NCBI GenBank assembly: GCA_003165275.1
Contig: PLSW01000206.1
Coordinates: 4,868 to 47,201 of the forward strand
Origin: Caulobacteraceae bacterium
GTDB lineage: Bacteria; Pseudomonadota; Alphaproteobacteria; Caulobacterales; Caulobacteraceae
Reading direction: 5' to 3'
Length of the DNA: 42,334 nucleotides
Part shown: positions 8,310-17,037 of the stretch, in pieces
Position numbering within the stretch: position 1 is the stretch's first letter
Layout: each line of letters opens with the position of its first letter
Translations under genes and position numbers: made by a program
Notes under the pieces: generated by a model
The model's database searches: none
What the model was told of the DNA's origin: nothing
Seen by the model: only the letters and a program-made list of their open reading frames with translations

Positions 8310-9632
8310 TCACCCGCAAGCCGTCAGCAGCGTCTCCAGCCAGGCCAGACGCTCCCGCAGTCGGACCGCGTCGGTTTCGATCATGTTTTCGGCGGCCCGC
8401 TCGACCAGGAAGCGCGCGCGCTCGCGCAGCGCCGCGTGGACGTCGGCGCGCCGGGTTGTCGAGGCGATGTCGCCCATGGCGCGCAGCAGCCGCAGATTGA
8501 CCGCCAGATCGGCGGCCGCGTAGTGGCGGATCTGGTCGAAGGCGGTGTTGAGCATGCCCTCAAGACCGATCCAGGGAATGGCGACCCGGGGCGCGTGTGA
8601 GGGATGGAACAGCACCGACGGCGGCGGGGCGCGGCCGACCCAGATGATCAGGACGGCGGTAAGCTGGTCGATGCAGCTGATCGCCGTGGAGGGATCATTC
8701 ACCGCCGGCGATATGGCGCGCAGGGCGATGTCGACGATCTGGATTACGCCGAACTCCACGTCCTGCTGCAGGGTGCGGGTGGGCCCGATGTCGAAGGCGG
8801 AGAGGAGTTCGGCCGCGTACACCGCGCTGATGCGGTCCTCACGGGTCACCTGCAGCAGCGGCACGCCCGCCGGAATGAATTGGCCGACCCCACGCACCAC
8901 CCGGATGCGGATGCGCAGGGATTTCGACACCGCCAGCAGCCGGTCGATGTCGATGAAGCGGATGTAGCCAGTGCGCGGACTCGCCACCGGGGTCTCCTCC
9001 CCAGCCGGCGGCCAAGGCGGGATCGCCGGCTCGGATAGCCCGCGCGGGTGCGGCATCAGTCCGTCAATCACCAGCTCGGTCTCGCGGGCGATGCGGTCGA
9101 CGATGTGATTGACGCTGATCGCCTGCGAGATGTGGTGGATGAAGAAGATCAGCCAGGCCACCGCCGCAAGCGCCAGCGCCATGGCGCCCATGACGCTCAG
9201 AACCGGCACGAAGGGGGTCGGCAGGGAGCGCGCCGCCGGCAGCACGGCGATGCAGTAGGCGAAGGTGCCGAGAAACACCCCCAGCGTCCATTGGGTCGCC
9301 CGGTCGTGCACGAAGCTGATCAGGATGCGCGGGGAGAACTGCGTGGACGCCAGGGTCAGCGTCATCAGGAGGATGGCGAAGACGATCGACACCACGGTCA
9401 TGATCGAGGTGGCGATGGCGCTCAGGATCAGCTGGGCGGTCTGCGGATCCTGCCGGGAGGGAAACAGGATCGCCGGCGCGAAGGCGCCGAGCGAGGGGAT
9501 CTGCTCTTCGAGTGAGGACAGCACGGCGCCGACGACGCCGAGGGCCAGCGCTATGGCGAACGGCCGGACCAGGAACCCACCGCGGGCTTCATAGGCGATG
9601 GCGCGGAAAAAGATCGGCAGGCGCAACGGCAT
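8310..9632 (-). CDS. DUF2254 family membrane protein
   Basis: This 440-residue protein fits the predicted membrane family DUF2254. It has hydrophobic segments near residues 25-45, 65-95, 115-135 and 140-170 (such as VVSIVFAILLMTLTLASTQFSPRIL), then a long soluble part with the family-typical stretches GYIRFIDIDRLL and FGVIQIVDIALRAISPAVNDPSTA. The function of the family is unknown. It lies 77 bases downstream of ubiV on the same strand, too far for obvious coupling, and may be transcribed separately. The stop is followed by GC-rich DNA without a clear terminator. Confidence 0.85.
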   Translation of the reverse strand: MPLRLPIFFRAIAYEARGGFLVRPFAIALALGVVGAVLSSLEEQIPSLGAFAPAILFPSRQDPQTAQLILSAIATSIMTVVSIVFAILLMTLTLASTQFSPRILISFVHDRATQWTLGVFLGTFAYCIAVLPAARSLPTPFVPVLSVMGAMALALAAVAWLIFFIHHISQAISVNHIVDRIARETELVIDGLMPHPRGLSEPAIPPWPPAGEETPVASPRTGYIRFIDIDRLLAVSKSLRIRIRVVRGVGQFIPAGVPLLQVTREDRISAVYAAELLSAFDIGPTRTLQQDVEFGVIQIVDIALRAISPAVNDPSTAISCIDQLTAVLIIWVGRAPPPSVLFHPSHAPRVAIPWIGLEGMLNTAFDQIRHYAAADLAVNLRLLRAMGDIASTTRRADVHAALRERARFLVERAAENMIETDAVRLRERLAWLETLLTACG

Positions 9633-9709
9633 GCCGGACTATCGTAGGAATCAGACCCTCGCGCCAGACGATCTCGCCTGGCGCCTGTCGGCGTGGCCGC
9701 GGGGCCGCC

Positions 9710-10627
9710 TCAGGCGGAGGCGGCGAACTGCGACTTCAGCACGCCCGGCTGCCCGTGCAGGTAGCCGCTGACCAGGGGGCCCGGCAGGCCGAGGTCCTGA
9801 ACGATTTCCGCCAATTCGCCGGGGGTGATGCGATGGTCGGCGAACTGCCGGAAGGCGGCGATCACCCGGACCATGTCCGTCGAATGGGGCGACAGGCGCA
9901 GGGCCGTCACCCCGGCGCTGCGCAGGTCGTCGAGGCTGGCGTCGGACAACTGCACCCCGTGCGACAGGGTTTGAACCCCGTTGATGGCCAGGAAGGGTTC
10001 CCCGTCGAGGGTGCCGACCGCCATGCCGTCCCGGTCCCGGTCGCAGACGAAGACGCAGGTGTCCTTGTGCAGCCCCTCAGCCCGGGCGTGATAGCAGCGG
10101 CCAGACAGCGCCAGTTGCAGCCGGCCGAAGGCGAACAGCTCGATCTCCAGCCCCGGATTGGCACGGCTGATGACCTCCAGGGCGCTCAGCGGCAACTCCG
10201 CATTGGCGCACAGCCGCACGCAGCCGCGCTCCACCAGCTCCCGCGCCGCGTCCTCGTTGTAGATGTTGAGCAGCGGTCCGGCGACGAACGGCGCGCCGGG
10301 CGGCCGATGAATCAAGCCCGACATATCGTTGATCTCCACCAGGCCCGGGCCCGTCGCCACGGACTTGACGGTGCGGCGGTCCCGCGGCGTGGTCGGCAGC
10401 GCCAGGGTGGACCAGACCACGGTCTTTCCCGCCCGCTTCAGCGTCTCAGCCGCCGCGACGAGAACCTTGGCCAGCAAGGGCTCGCGCTTGCCGCAGACGA
10501 CCTCGCCCAGATAGACCCGGTCCACGGCGGTCTCGCCCGCGATGCGCGCATAGAAGTCCGCCGTGCGGTCCGCCGGCCAGTTGAACAGCAACGGCCCCAG
10601 CGTCACTTCGACCTGAGAAGCGCTCAT
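9710..10627 (-). CDS. ubiV: UbiV, O2-independent ubiquinone hydroxylation protein
   Basis: This 305-residue U32-peptidase-family protein begins MSASQVEVTLGPLLFNWPAD. The start is ATG at 10627 in an ATGA overlap with the ubiU stop; the longer 464-residue track ORF is an artefact of frame read-through into ubiU. Four cysteines match the 4Fe-4S ligands known in E. coli UbiV: C45 (GEVVCGKRE), then C178-x12-C191-x3-C195 (RCYHARAEGLHKDTCVFVC). UbiU and UbiV form an iron-sulphur heterodimer that, with UbiT, supports the ring hydroxylations of ubiquinone synthesis without oxygen, using prephenate as oxygen donor in E. coli. It is the last gene of a complete ubiTUV operon. Confidence 0.93.
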   Translation of the reverse strand: MSASQVEVTLGPLLFNWPADRTADFYARIAGETAVDRVYLGEVVCGKREPLLAKVLVAAAETLKRAGKTVVWSTLALPTTPRDRRTVKSVATGPGLVEINDMSGLIHRPPGAPFVAGPLLNIYNEDAARELVERGCVRLCANAELPLSALEVISRANPGLEIELFAFGRLQLALSGRCYHARAEGLHKDTCVFVCDRDRDGMAVGTLDGEPFLAINGVQTLSHGVQLSDASLDDLRSAGVTALRLSPHSTDMVRVIAAFRQFADHRITPGELAEIVQDLGLPGPLVSGYLHGQPGVLKSQFAASA

Positions 10628-11622
10628 CGCCACGTCTTTCTGTAGGCGCCCGGCGTCTCTCGCCCGCCTTCGGCGAGGCTGGAGAGCAGGGATTGGTAGG
10701 ACTCGGTCGACTGGCCGCGATCCAGGGCGTCGAGGGCGCCGCGGAAGGCCGCCGTGACGCGGGCGACATAGGCCTTGCCGCGCTGGCGCCCCTCGATCTT
10801 CACCGCACGCACTCCCGCCTCGCGCAGTTCGGCCAGCAGGCCCATGGCGTTCAGGCTGGTGGGCTCTTCGAACAGGTAGGAGTCGGCGCCGCGGGCCTCG
10901 AAACGCCCCTTGCACAGGGTGGGGTAGCCGGCGGCGCTCGCGGACTCGAACCGGTCGAGGGTGAAGCCGGCGAGCCGGGAAGTCAGTGTCCCGCCACGGT
11001 CCTCGAAGGTCACCGCCTCCGGCGGCGAGCAGACCCCCGAAAGATTGGGGGAGCGGCCGGTGACATAGGAGGACAGGGCGCAGCGTCCCTCGGCCATGAC
11101 GCACAGGCCGCCGAAGACGAACGCCTCCGTCTCCACCGAGACGTCACGATTGAGGGCGGCGATTTCCGGCGCCGACAGTACCCGGGGTAGGACCACCCGC
11201 CGGACCCCGTACTCCTGGGCGTAGTAGTTGACGGAATCGGCCGACCCAGCCGCGGCCTGGACCGACAGGTGCAGCCGAAGCCCGGGATGGGTCTTGTGCG
11301 CATAGGCCAGCACCGCCAGGTCGGCGACGATGATGGCGTCCGCGCCGGCCCGGACCGCGGCGTCGACGGAGGTCTTCCAGGTGTCCACCGCCCCCGCCCG
11401 GGCGAAGGTGTTGATGGTGACCATGACCTTGGCGCCGCGGCCGTGCGCCCAGTCGGTCGCTTCTTTGAGTTCGGCGGGGGAGAAGTTCAGGCCGGGGAAG
11501 TTCCGCGCGTTGGTCTCGTCGCGCAGGCCGCAGTAGACGCTGTCGGCGCCGGCCTCGACGGCGGCGCGGAGCATGGCCGGGGAGCCGGCCGGGCAGACCA
11601 GCTCAACGCTGCCCATGGTCAT
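10624..11622 (-). CDS. ubiU: UbiU, O2-independent ubiquinone hydroxylation protein
   Basis: This 332-residue U32-family protein starts MTMGSVELVCPAGSPAMLRAAV, the usual opening of the family. The four 4Fe-4S cysteines have exactly the E. coli UbiU spacing: C174-x6-C181-x16-C198-x38-C237 (GGLCVMAEGRC ... LSGVC ... TLCKGRF). It partners UbiV in anaerobic ubiquinone hydroxylation. The ATG at 11622 overlaps the ubiT stop (ATGA) and its own TGA overlaps the ubiV start, so the three proteins are translationally coupled. Confidence 0.94.
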   Translation of the reverse strand: MTMGSVELVCPAGSPAMLRAAVEAGADSVYCGLRDETNARNFPGLNFSPAELKEATDWAHGRGAKVMVTINTFARAGAVDTWKTSVDAAVRAGADAIIVADLAVLAYAHKTHPGLRLHLSVQAAAGSADSVNYYAQEYGVRRVVLPRVLSAPEIAALNRDVSVETEAFVFGGLCVMAEGRCALSSYVTGRSPNLSGVCSPPEAVTFEDRGGTLTSRLAGFTLDRFESASAAGYPTLCKGRFEARGADSYLFEEPTSLNAMGLLAELREAGVRAVKIEGRQRGKAYVARVTAAFRGALDALDRGQSTESYQSLLSSLAEGGRETPGAYRKTWR

Positions 11623-12176
11623 GCGCCCGCGGCGGCGACGCGGCGGGCCTCGGCCTGCCGCAAAACGAAGCGAAGGCCCGAGTTCGCCAGGCCGCTCGCC
11701 GGCGCGGCGAGGCCCAGCAGGTCCGCGAAGGTGAGTTCGGCCGCTTCAAGGGTGTTGTGCAGCGCCATCACCGCCTGGACCTCGCCGTCGACCCGGATGT
11801 CGCGGGAAAAGAAGGCCGCGTCGGCGTCGATCGAGCCGTCGAACAGCCCGAGCAGCGACGCCAGGGGGCCGGAAATCCGGGCCGCACAGGGCCTGGGGTC
11901 ATCGCGGCGGACGACCTGAACGGTCCCGGAGGTTCCGTGGGGCGTCAGGCGGAAGGCCACCGGCATTTCATTGGGCAGGAGCAGAAAGGACGACGCCTGA
12001 AACGATCCCAGCCGTTCGAAGACGTCGGGCCTGCGCCGGGCGACGCGCCGCAAGGCGAGGCTGAGCAGGGTCTCGACGGGGGGTCTGAGGGCCATGAGGA
12101 TGTCGGAGGCGGCGCGATCCGGCGAAGGGCGGCTTGCCCCCGGCGTCCGGACGCCGAACCGATGCCCTTTGCGCAT
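11619..12176 (-). CDS. ubiT: UbiT, SCP2-domain lipid-binding protein
   Basis: This 185-residue protein consists mainly of an SCP2/sterol-carrier domain (residues about 60-160, including LPNEMPVAFRLTPHGTSGTVQVV and DAAFFSRDIRVDGEVQAVMALHNTLE). UbiT is the hydrophobic-intermediate carrier of anaerobic ubiquinone synthesis, replacing UbiJ. The length is close to E. coli UbiT. The start ATG at 12176 is preceded by GAGGG at good spacing. It is the first gene of ubiTUV, and a FNR/FixK-type box sits about 105 bases upstream, which fits induction at low oxygen. Confidence 0.9.
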   Translation of the reverse strand: MRKGHRFGVRTPGASRPSPDRAASDILMALRPPVETLLSLALRRVARRRPDVFERLGSFQASSFLLLPNEMPVAFRLTPHGTSGTVQVVRRDDPRPCAARISGPLASLLGLFDGSIDADAAFFSRDIRVDGEVQAVMALHNTLEAAELTFADLLGLAAPASGLANSGLRFVLRQAEARRVAAAGA

Positions 12177-12280
12177 GCGCGACCCTCACAATTGTCTTCC
12201 GCTCACCCCGGGCCGGAGACTACGCGACTCCGGCCGGGCGAACCGTCAGGCAGCGTTCCGTGCATCGCCCGGCCTGGGCA

Positions 12281-12294
12281 TTGATCTGGGTCAA
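12281..12294. promoter_or_regulatory. FNR/FixK-type box upstream of ubiTUV
   Basis: TTGATctggGTCAA matches the FNR/FixK consensus TTGAT-N4-ATCAA at nine of ten defined positions. It lies in the 166-base gap between the AGPS-like gene and ubiT, centred about 111 bases before the ubiT start codon, leaving a leader of about 70 bases if the site activates at -41.5. Confidence 0.8.
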
Positions 12295-12342
12295 CCGACA
12301 GCGAGGCCGTCCGATCGTCGGCGCGGCCCGCGCCGCACACGT

Positions 12343-14058
12343 TCAACCCAGGGCGCCGCGAACGCCGATCGGCCGGTCCGCCGGATCGATCAGGACGCCG
12401 GGGTTCAGCACGCCGGCGGGGTCCAGCACCGCCTTGGCGCCGGCCAGGGCCGCGCGGAACAGCGGCGGCGACTGGCGCTCGTACCCGCCGCGATGATCGC
12501 GGCCGACGGCGTGGTGGTGGGTGATCGTGCCGCCCAGGGCGACGACGATCTCGTTGGTCGCCGCCTTGATTTCGCGCCACTTGGCTAGGGAGTCAGCCAG
12601 ATCCCCCGTCCGCGTCCCCACCGCCGAATAGGAGAAATAGGGGGCCGGGCCGTCCGGGTAGACATGGGTGAAGCGGCAGGCGACGCCGGCCTCGTGGCCG
12701 CAGACCTCGCGGATCACCGCGGCGGTCCGCTCCCGAACGCCCTCGTAGAGGGTCTCGAACCGATCCCAGGTGATCGCGGTCTCGAAGGTGTCGGTGATCA
12801 TGCCCAGGGCCACCATCAGGTCGCGGTAGTAGGGCATGCGGATGAAGGCGTTGCGCCACTGTCCCGCCGCGCCCTGGCGATGCTCCGCCGCCCCTTCGCG
12901 CGGGGCCAGCGAGCGTCGAGCGGCCTCGACGTCGTAGAGGCCCCCATGATCGGCGACCAGTTCGAGGGCGCGATGCATCCAGGCGTCCAGGGGATGGTCA
13001 GCGGACTCGAACCCCAGCACCAGGATCGCGGATACGCCGTCGCCAACGCCGTTGTTGCGCGCCTCGACCGGGTCCAGCAGCCGGCAGTTGGTGGGAAAGA
13101 GGCCTGACTGCGAGAGGGCCCGCACCGCGGCGACCGCCTTGGCCATACTGGGGAAGGCGATGCTGGCTGAGGCCTGGAAGGTCGGCCGATCCTGCAGGCG
13201 CATCCAGGCCTCGACGATGACCCCGAGGCTGCCTTCCGATCCGACGATCATGCGGTCCGGCGACGGACCCGCCCCCGATCCGGGGAGACGCCGCGTTTCA
13301 AGGATCCCGGCCGGGGTGACGGTGCGGGTCGACTCCACGAAGTCGTCGATGTGCGTGTAGAGCGACGCATAGTGGCCGCCGCTGCGGGTGGCGATCCAGC
13401 CGCCGAGGGTGGAGAACTGCAGACTCTGAGGGAAATGGCGCAGGGTCAGGCCGTGCGGCTTCAGCTGCGCCTCGAGCTCGGGTCCCAGCGCGCCGGCCTG
13501 GATGCGGGCGGCGCGGCTGGCGCGGTCGATCTCCACGACCCCGTTCAGATATTGCAGATCGAGGGACACCGTCCCCGCGTAGGAATCTCCTACATCCGGC
13601 TCGACCCCGCCGCAGACGCTGGATCCCCCACCGAAGGGGATGACCGCGATATTCGCGCCGGAGGCCCAGTCGAGGACGGCGGCGACATCGGACTCGGTCC
13701 TTGGGAAGGCGACGAGGTCCGGCGGCTGGGGCACGTCACGTAAGAACATCCGCGCCACGTCCGCGAAGGACTTGCCGAGGCTGTGGACCAGCCGGTCGTA
13801 CGGCGTGGCCGAGACGATGGACGCCAGGGCGGCGGGCGGGGCGATGCGCGGCGCGCGAAGGTCAAAGTCCGACTCCCGGGGCGCGGTGACCTCAACGAGG
13901 TCGCCACCGAACCGGCCGGCGGCCGCGCGCACCCGCGCCTCCTCGTCGGCGGAGAGATGCTCGTCGGCATAGCCCCAGCCGTAGAAGCGCAGCTTGCCAC
14001 GGTGGGACAGGGTGTCGGACTGGGTCATCGGTCGGGCTCCGGTCTGGTCTTTATTCAC
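12343..14058 (-). CDS. FAD-binding oxidase, alkylglycerone-phosphate-synthase-like
   Basis: This protein has the two-domain PCMH/VAO FAD fold. The N-terminal FAD half includes VIPFGGGSSVCGGVEPD and HFPQSLQFSTLGGWIATRSGGHYASLYTHIDDFV. The C-terminal half ends with the AGPS-type histidine motif HHHAVGRDHRGGYERQ and DPAGVLNPGVLI. AGPS swaps an acyl for an alkyl chain to make ether lipids, but bacterial relatives include many oxidases of unknown substrate. The track start is GTG at 14058, forming a GTGA overlap with the upstream stop. ATG at 14028 has GGAG eight bases before it and is an equally good start (561 instead of 571 residues). It is the last gene of the minus arm of the metabolic cluster. 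Confidence 0.85.
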   Translation of the reverse strand: MNKDQTGARPMTQSDTLSHRGKLRFYGWGYADEHLSADEEARVRAAAGRFGGDLVEVTAPRESDFDLRAPRIAPPAALASIVSATPYDRLVHSLGKSFADVARMFLRDVPQPPDLVAFPRTESDVAAVLDWASGANIAVIPFGGGSSVCGGVEPDVGDSYAGTVSLDLQYLNGVVEIDRASRAARIQAGALGPELEAQLKPHGLTLRHFPQSLQFSTLGGWIATRSGGHYASLYTHIDDFVESTRTVTPAGILETRRLPGSGAGPSPDRMIVGSEGSLGVIVEAWMRLQDRPTFQASASIAFPSMAKAVAAVRALSQSGLFPTNCRLLDPVEARNNGVGDGVSAILVLGFESADHPLDAWMHRALELVADHGGLYDVEAARRSLAPREGAAEHRQGAAGQWRNAFIRMPYYRDLMVALGMITDTFETAITWDRFETLYEGVRERTAAVIREVCGHEAGVACRFTHVYPDGPAPYFSYSAVGTRTGDLADSLAKWREIKAATNEIVVALGGTITHHHAVGRDHRGGYERQSPPLFRAALAGAKAVLDPAGVLNPGVLIDPADRPIGVRGALG

Positions 14059-15185
14059 GCCCTGAACCGCGCCGGCGAAAATGGCTCGGCCCGCAGGCCC
14101 CGGTCGGCGAGATCGGCGGGCAGGGAGCGTCCCAGGGCCAGGGCCGCGCCCAGACGGGCGGCGGCGGGGGCGGTCTGCATCCCGTAGCCGCCCTGGCCCG
14201 CGAACCAGAAAAGGCCCTCGGCCACCGGATCATAGCCGTACACCGGCGTGCGATCGGGGGCGAATGTCCGCAGCCCCGCCCAGGCGCGCTGGATCCGCCG
14301 CACGGGCAGATCGGCCACCGCCTGGATGCGATCGACGCAGATGGCGATGTCCAGCTCATCGGGGGCGGCGTCGACCGGCGCAGACGGGGTCTCGTCGGCG
14401 GGGGAGGCCAGCAGGCGGCCGGACTCCGGCTTGAAATAGAACTGCTCGTCCACGTCGATCACCGTCGGCCAGGCCGCCAGGTTCGCCTGGGCGGGGGGAT
14501 CGATAAGGATCGCCGTGCGCCGCAGGGGTTGCAGGCCGAGCGGCGCGGCGCCGGCCAAGGCTGCGATCTGGTCGCACCAGGCGCCGGCGGCGTTGACGAT
14601 CGCGGCCGTCTCGATGGTGTCGCCATCGGCCAGCCGCACGCGCCATCCGGACCCGGCCCGTTCAATGCCCTCGACGCCGGCGTTCAGCCGAAAGTCCGCA
14701 CCCCGGGCCCGGGCCAAACGCAGATAGCCGGTGTGCAGGGCGTTGGTGTCGATGTCGCAGGCATTGGGCTCGAACACCGCACGCACCACGGCCCCCGCGC
14801 GCAGGACCGGGACCATCGCGCGGGCCGCCTCGCCACTGACCTCGCGCATCTCGCTGCCGGTGGCGGCGATCTCCGCGGAGTGAGCGTCCAAGGCAGGGAG
14901 TTGGTCCAGCGCGGCGATGGTCAGGCAGCCGCGGCGGGTCAGGAGCGGATAGTCGCTGAAGCCAACGGGGGGCGCGTCGAAGAAGCCGCGCCCGGCCAGG
15001 GTCAGCCGCCGCACCCAGGCGTTGCCGTAGGATTCGATGAACATCGCCGCCGAGCGGCCGGTGGTGTGATGGCCGTGGCGGTCCTCCCGCTCGACCACCA
15101 GCACCCTGGCGTGGGCCGCCAGCTCGCAGGCGATGGAGGCGCCCGCGATCCCAGAGCCGCAGATCAGAAAGTCATAGGCCGACAT
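14055..15185 (-). CDS. DadA-like FAD-dependent oxidoreductase (amino-acid/amine oxidase family)
   Basis: This 376-residue DAO-family flavoenzyme has the N-terminal motif YDFLICGSGIAGASIACELAA with LVVERED. It also has HHTTGRSAAMF around residue 40, typical of D-amino-acid dehydrogenase/glycine oxidase relatives, and a C-terminal GLFWFAGQGGYGMQTAPAAARLGAALA flavin motif. Members oxidise a C-N bond and release an imine. A Rid protein encoded in the divergent arm would be suited to clear such imines. The stop overlaps the AGPS-like gene start. The gene begins 59 bases after the ThDP-enzyme gene. The substrate is unknown. Confidence 0.85.
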   Translation of the reverse strand: MSAYDFLICGSGIAGASIACELAAHARVLVVEREDRHGHHTTGRSAAMFIESYGNAWVRRLTLAGRGFFDAPPVGFSDYPLLTRRGCLTIAALDQLPALDAHSAEIAATGSEMREVSGEAARAMVPVLRAGAVVRAVFEPNACDIDTNALHTGYLRLARARGADFRLNAGVEGIERAGSGWRVRLADGDTIETAAIVNAAGAWCDQIAALAGAAPLGLQPLRRTAILIDPPAQANLAAWPTVIDVDEQFYFKPESGRLLASPADETPSAPVDAAPDELDIAICVDRIQAVADLPVRRIQRAWAGLRTFAPDRTPVYGYDPVAEGLFWFAGQGGYGMQTAPAAARLGAALALGRSLPADLADRGLRAEPFSPARFRA

Positions 15186-15244
15186 GGCGTCCCCAGAGCC
15201 GAGCGCTCCCTTCTGTCGTTAGCACGCCGACCGCAAGGGCCGCC

Positions 15245-16948
15245 TCAATATCCGCCGTCGCCGTACCAGGAGGCGAACTCCTCGAAGCCCGGCACCTCCG
15301 TGGCGTTGGCCAGGGCGTCGATGGCCACCTGCACCACCGCGGTTCGCCCACAGTTCAATGCCCGCGCCACCGCTGGCGCGATGTCCTCGGCGCGATCGAC
15401 GAATTCGCCATGGGCGCCGAAGCCCTCGGCGACTTTGTCCAGCCGCACCTGGTCGCCCCAGTGGGCTTCGGTCTCCGGCGACTGCAGGCCGAAGGCGCCC
15501 TTGTAGACCGCGACCTCCAGGCCCCAGGAATAGTCGCAGCCGACGATGCAGACCACCGGCAGCTTCTTGCGCACCGCCGTCTCCAGTTCCGAGATGTGGA
15601 ACAGGAACGAGGAGTCCCCGGTGATCAGCACCACCCGCCGGGACGCGCCGACGGCGATCTGCGCGCCGATGGCGTGGGGCAGGCCCGTGCCCAGGTGGCC
15701 GAAGTTCTGGCACCACAGCAGGTCCCGCGGTGCGATCTGGCCGTAGGCGCCGGTGAAGATGCTCACCGAGCCGCCGTCGCGGATCAGCACGGCGTCCCGG
15801 GGCAGGTCCTTGGTCGCCTCGATGGCGAAGCGGGCCGGATGGACCGGAGTCGAGCGGGTGGAGGCGGTGTCGAGGAGCAGCGACTTGAACGCCGCAAAGG
15901 CGGTTTCCGCGGCCAGCAACTCAGCCGAGGGCTTGCGGTTCAGCGCCCGGAGCGGCGCGGTCAGCTGCGGGGCGATGTCCCGCAGGTCGCCGACCAGGGG
16001 CGCGTCAATGGGCCGGTTGACGCCGATGGCGAGGGGATCGCGCTCGATATAGATCCATTTACGGCGGGTCTCGCCCTGGGCCCAGTGGCGGCCGACGCCA
16101 TAGTGGATCGGCTCGCCGATCTCGGTGCCGATGGCGATGACGAGGTCCGCCCGCGCCACGGCCTCGACGCCCACGGGCGAGGCGTAGGGAAACGTCCGGT
16201 GCTCCAGCCCGGGCAGCACCGCCGCGCCGCCGGGGGTCTGGATGACGGGGCATTCCAGGGCCCGCGCCAGTTCGGCGACCGCCTCGTGGGCGCGGGAGAT
16301 GAACACCCCCTGCCCGACCAGCAGAATCGGCGCCTTGGCCACGCGCACCAGCTCCACCGCCGCCGCTATTTGCCCCGGATCGGCGGCCTGGTGGGTGAGC
16401 CGGTAGGCGGACGGCGGCGGCGCGGGGGGCAGGTCCAGCGGCGTCTGCATCACGCTCATCGGATATTCGATGTAGACCGGACCCGGGGTTCCCGAGAGGG
16501 CGCGGCGGAAGGCCTCGTGGAAGATCTCGTCGACCTGCTCGGCGAACTCGATGACGCCGACATACTTCATCGCCGCCTCGAAATATCGCGGCTGATGGGT
16601 GTACTGGAACCGGCCCTTGCGCACCCGCTGCTCGAAGATCCGCTGCCGCTGGCCGGCGATGAACAGGGTGGGCGTGTTCTCCTTGGCGGCGCAGATCGCC
16701 GCGGCGGCGAGGTTAGCGACGCCGGGCCCCTGGTTGCCGACCACGACGCCAGGGATTCCGGTCATGCGCCACTGGCCATCGGCCATGAAGGCGCCGGCCT
16801 GTTCATGGTGCGGGGCGATCACCCGCCAGCCGCGGGCCTCGGCGGCGATGAACATCGCCGCGAAGCTCGGATCGGGAATGCCGAACAGGGTCTTCAGCCC
16901 CTCGGCCTCCATCAACTCAAGCATCCGGTCGTGCACAAACTGGGACAT
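15245..16948 (-). CDS. Thiamine-diphosphate-dependent enzyme (acetolactate synthase/decarboxylase superfamily)
   Basis: The real start is ATG at 16948, preceded by GGAGGAGAGCGC; the 1033-residue track ORF only extends upstream through another frame of the PLP gene. The 567 residues show the three-domain POX/ALS layout: an N-terminal Pyr domain with the catalytic glutamate in APHHEQAGAFMADG (E49), a middle domain, and a C-terminal ThDP domain with NFGHLGTGLPHAIGAQIA and a GDSSFLFHISELETAV metal-binding motif. The usual GDG is GDS here, and the NN at the end of the motif is replaced (GCDYS). Such enzymes decarboxylate 2-oxo acids or join the resulting aldehyde to another carbonyl. Place in the operon: second, after the PLP decarboxylase. 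Confidence 0.87.
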   Translation of the reverse strand: MSQFVHDRMLELMEAEGLKTLFGIPDPSFAAMFIAAEARGWRVIAPHHEQAGAFMADGQWRMTGIPGVVVGNQGPGVANLAAAAICAAKENTPTLFIAGQRQRIFEQRVRKGRFQYTHQPRYFEAAMKYVGVIEFAEQVDEIFHEAFRRALSGTPGPVYIEYPMSVMQTPLDLPPAPPPSAYRLTHQAADPGQIAAAVELVRVAKAPILLVGQGVFISRAHEAVAELARALECPVIQTPGGAAVLPGLEHRTFPYASPVGVEAVARADLVIAIGTEIGEPIHYGVGRHWAQGETRRKWIYIERDPLAIGVNRPIDAPLVGDLRDIAPQLTAPLRALNRKPSAELLAAETAFAAFKSLLLDTASTRSTPVHPARFAIEATKDLPRDAVLIRDGGSVSIFTGAYGQIAPRDLLWCQNFGHLGTGLPHAIGAQIAVGASRRVVLITGDSSFLFHISELETAVRKKLPVVCIVGCDYSWGLEVAVYKGAFGLQSPETEAHWGDQVRLDKVAEGFGAHGEFVDRAEDIAPAVARALNCGRTAVVQVAIDALANATEVPGFEEFASWYGDGGY

Positions 16949-17037
16949 GCGCTCTCCTCCACCGCTGTTCCGCGGATTGATTGTCTGGTGCAACAGGGTC
17001 TCCGGTCCGGCCGGCGCGGCCTCGCGCCAGCGCGCGG

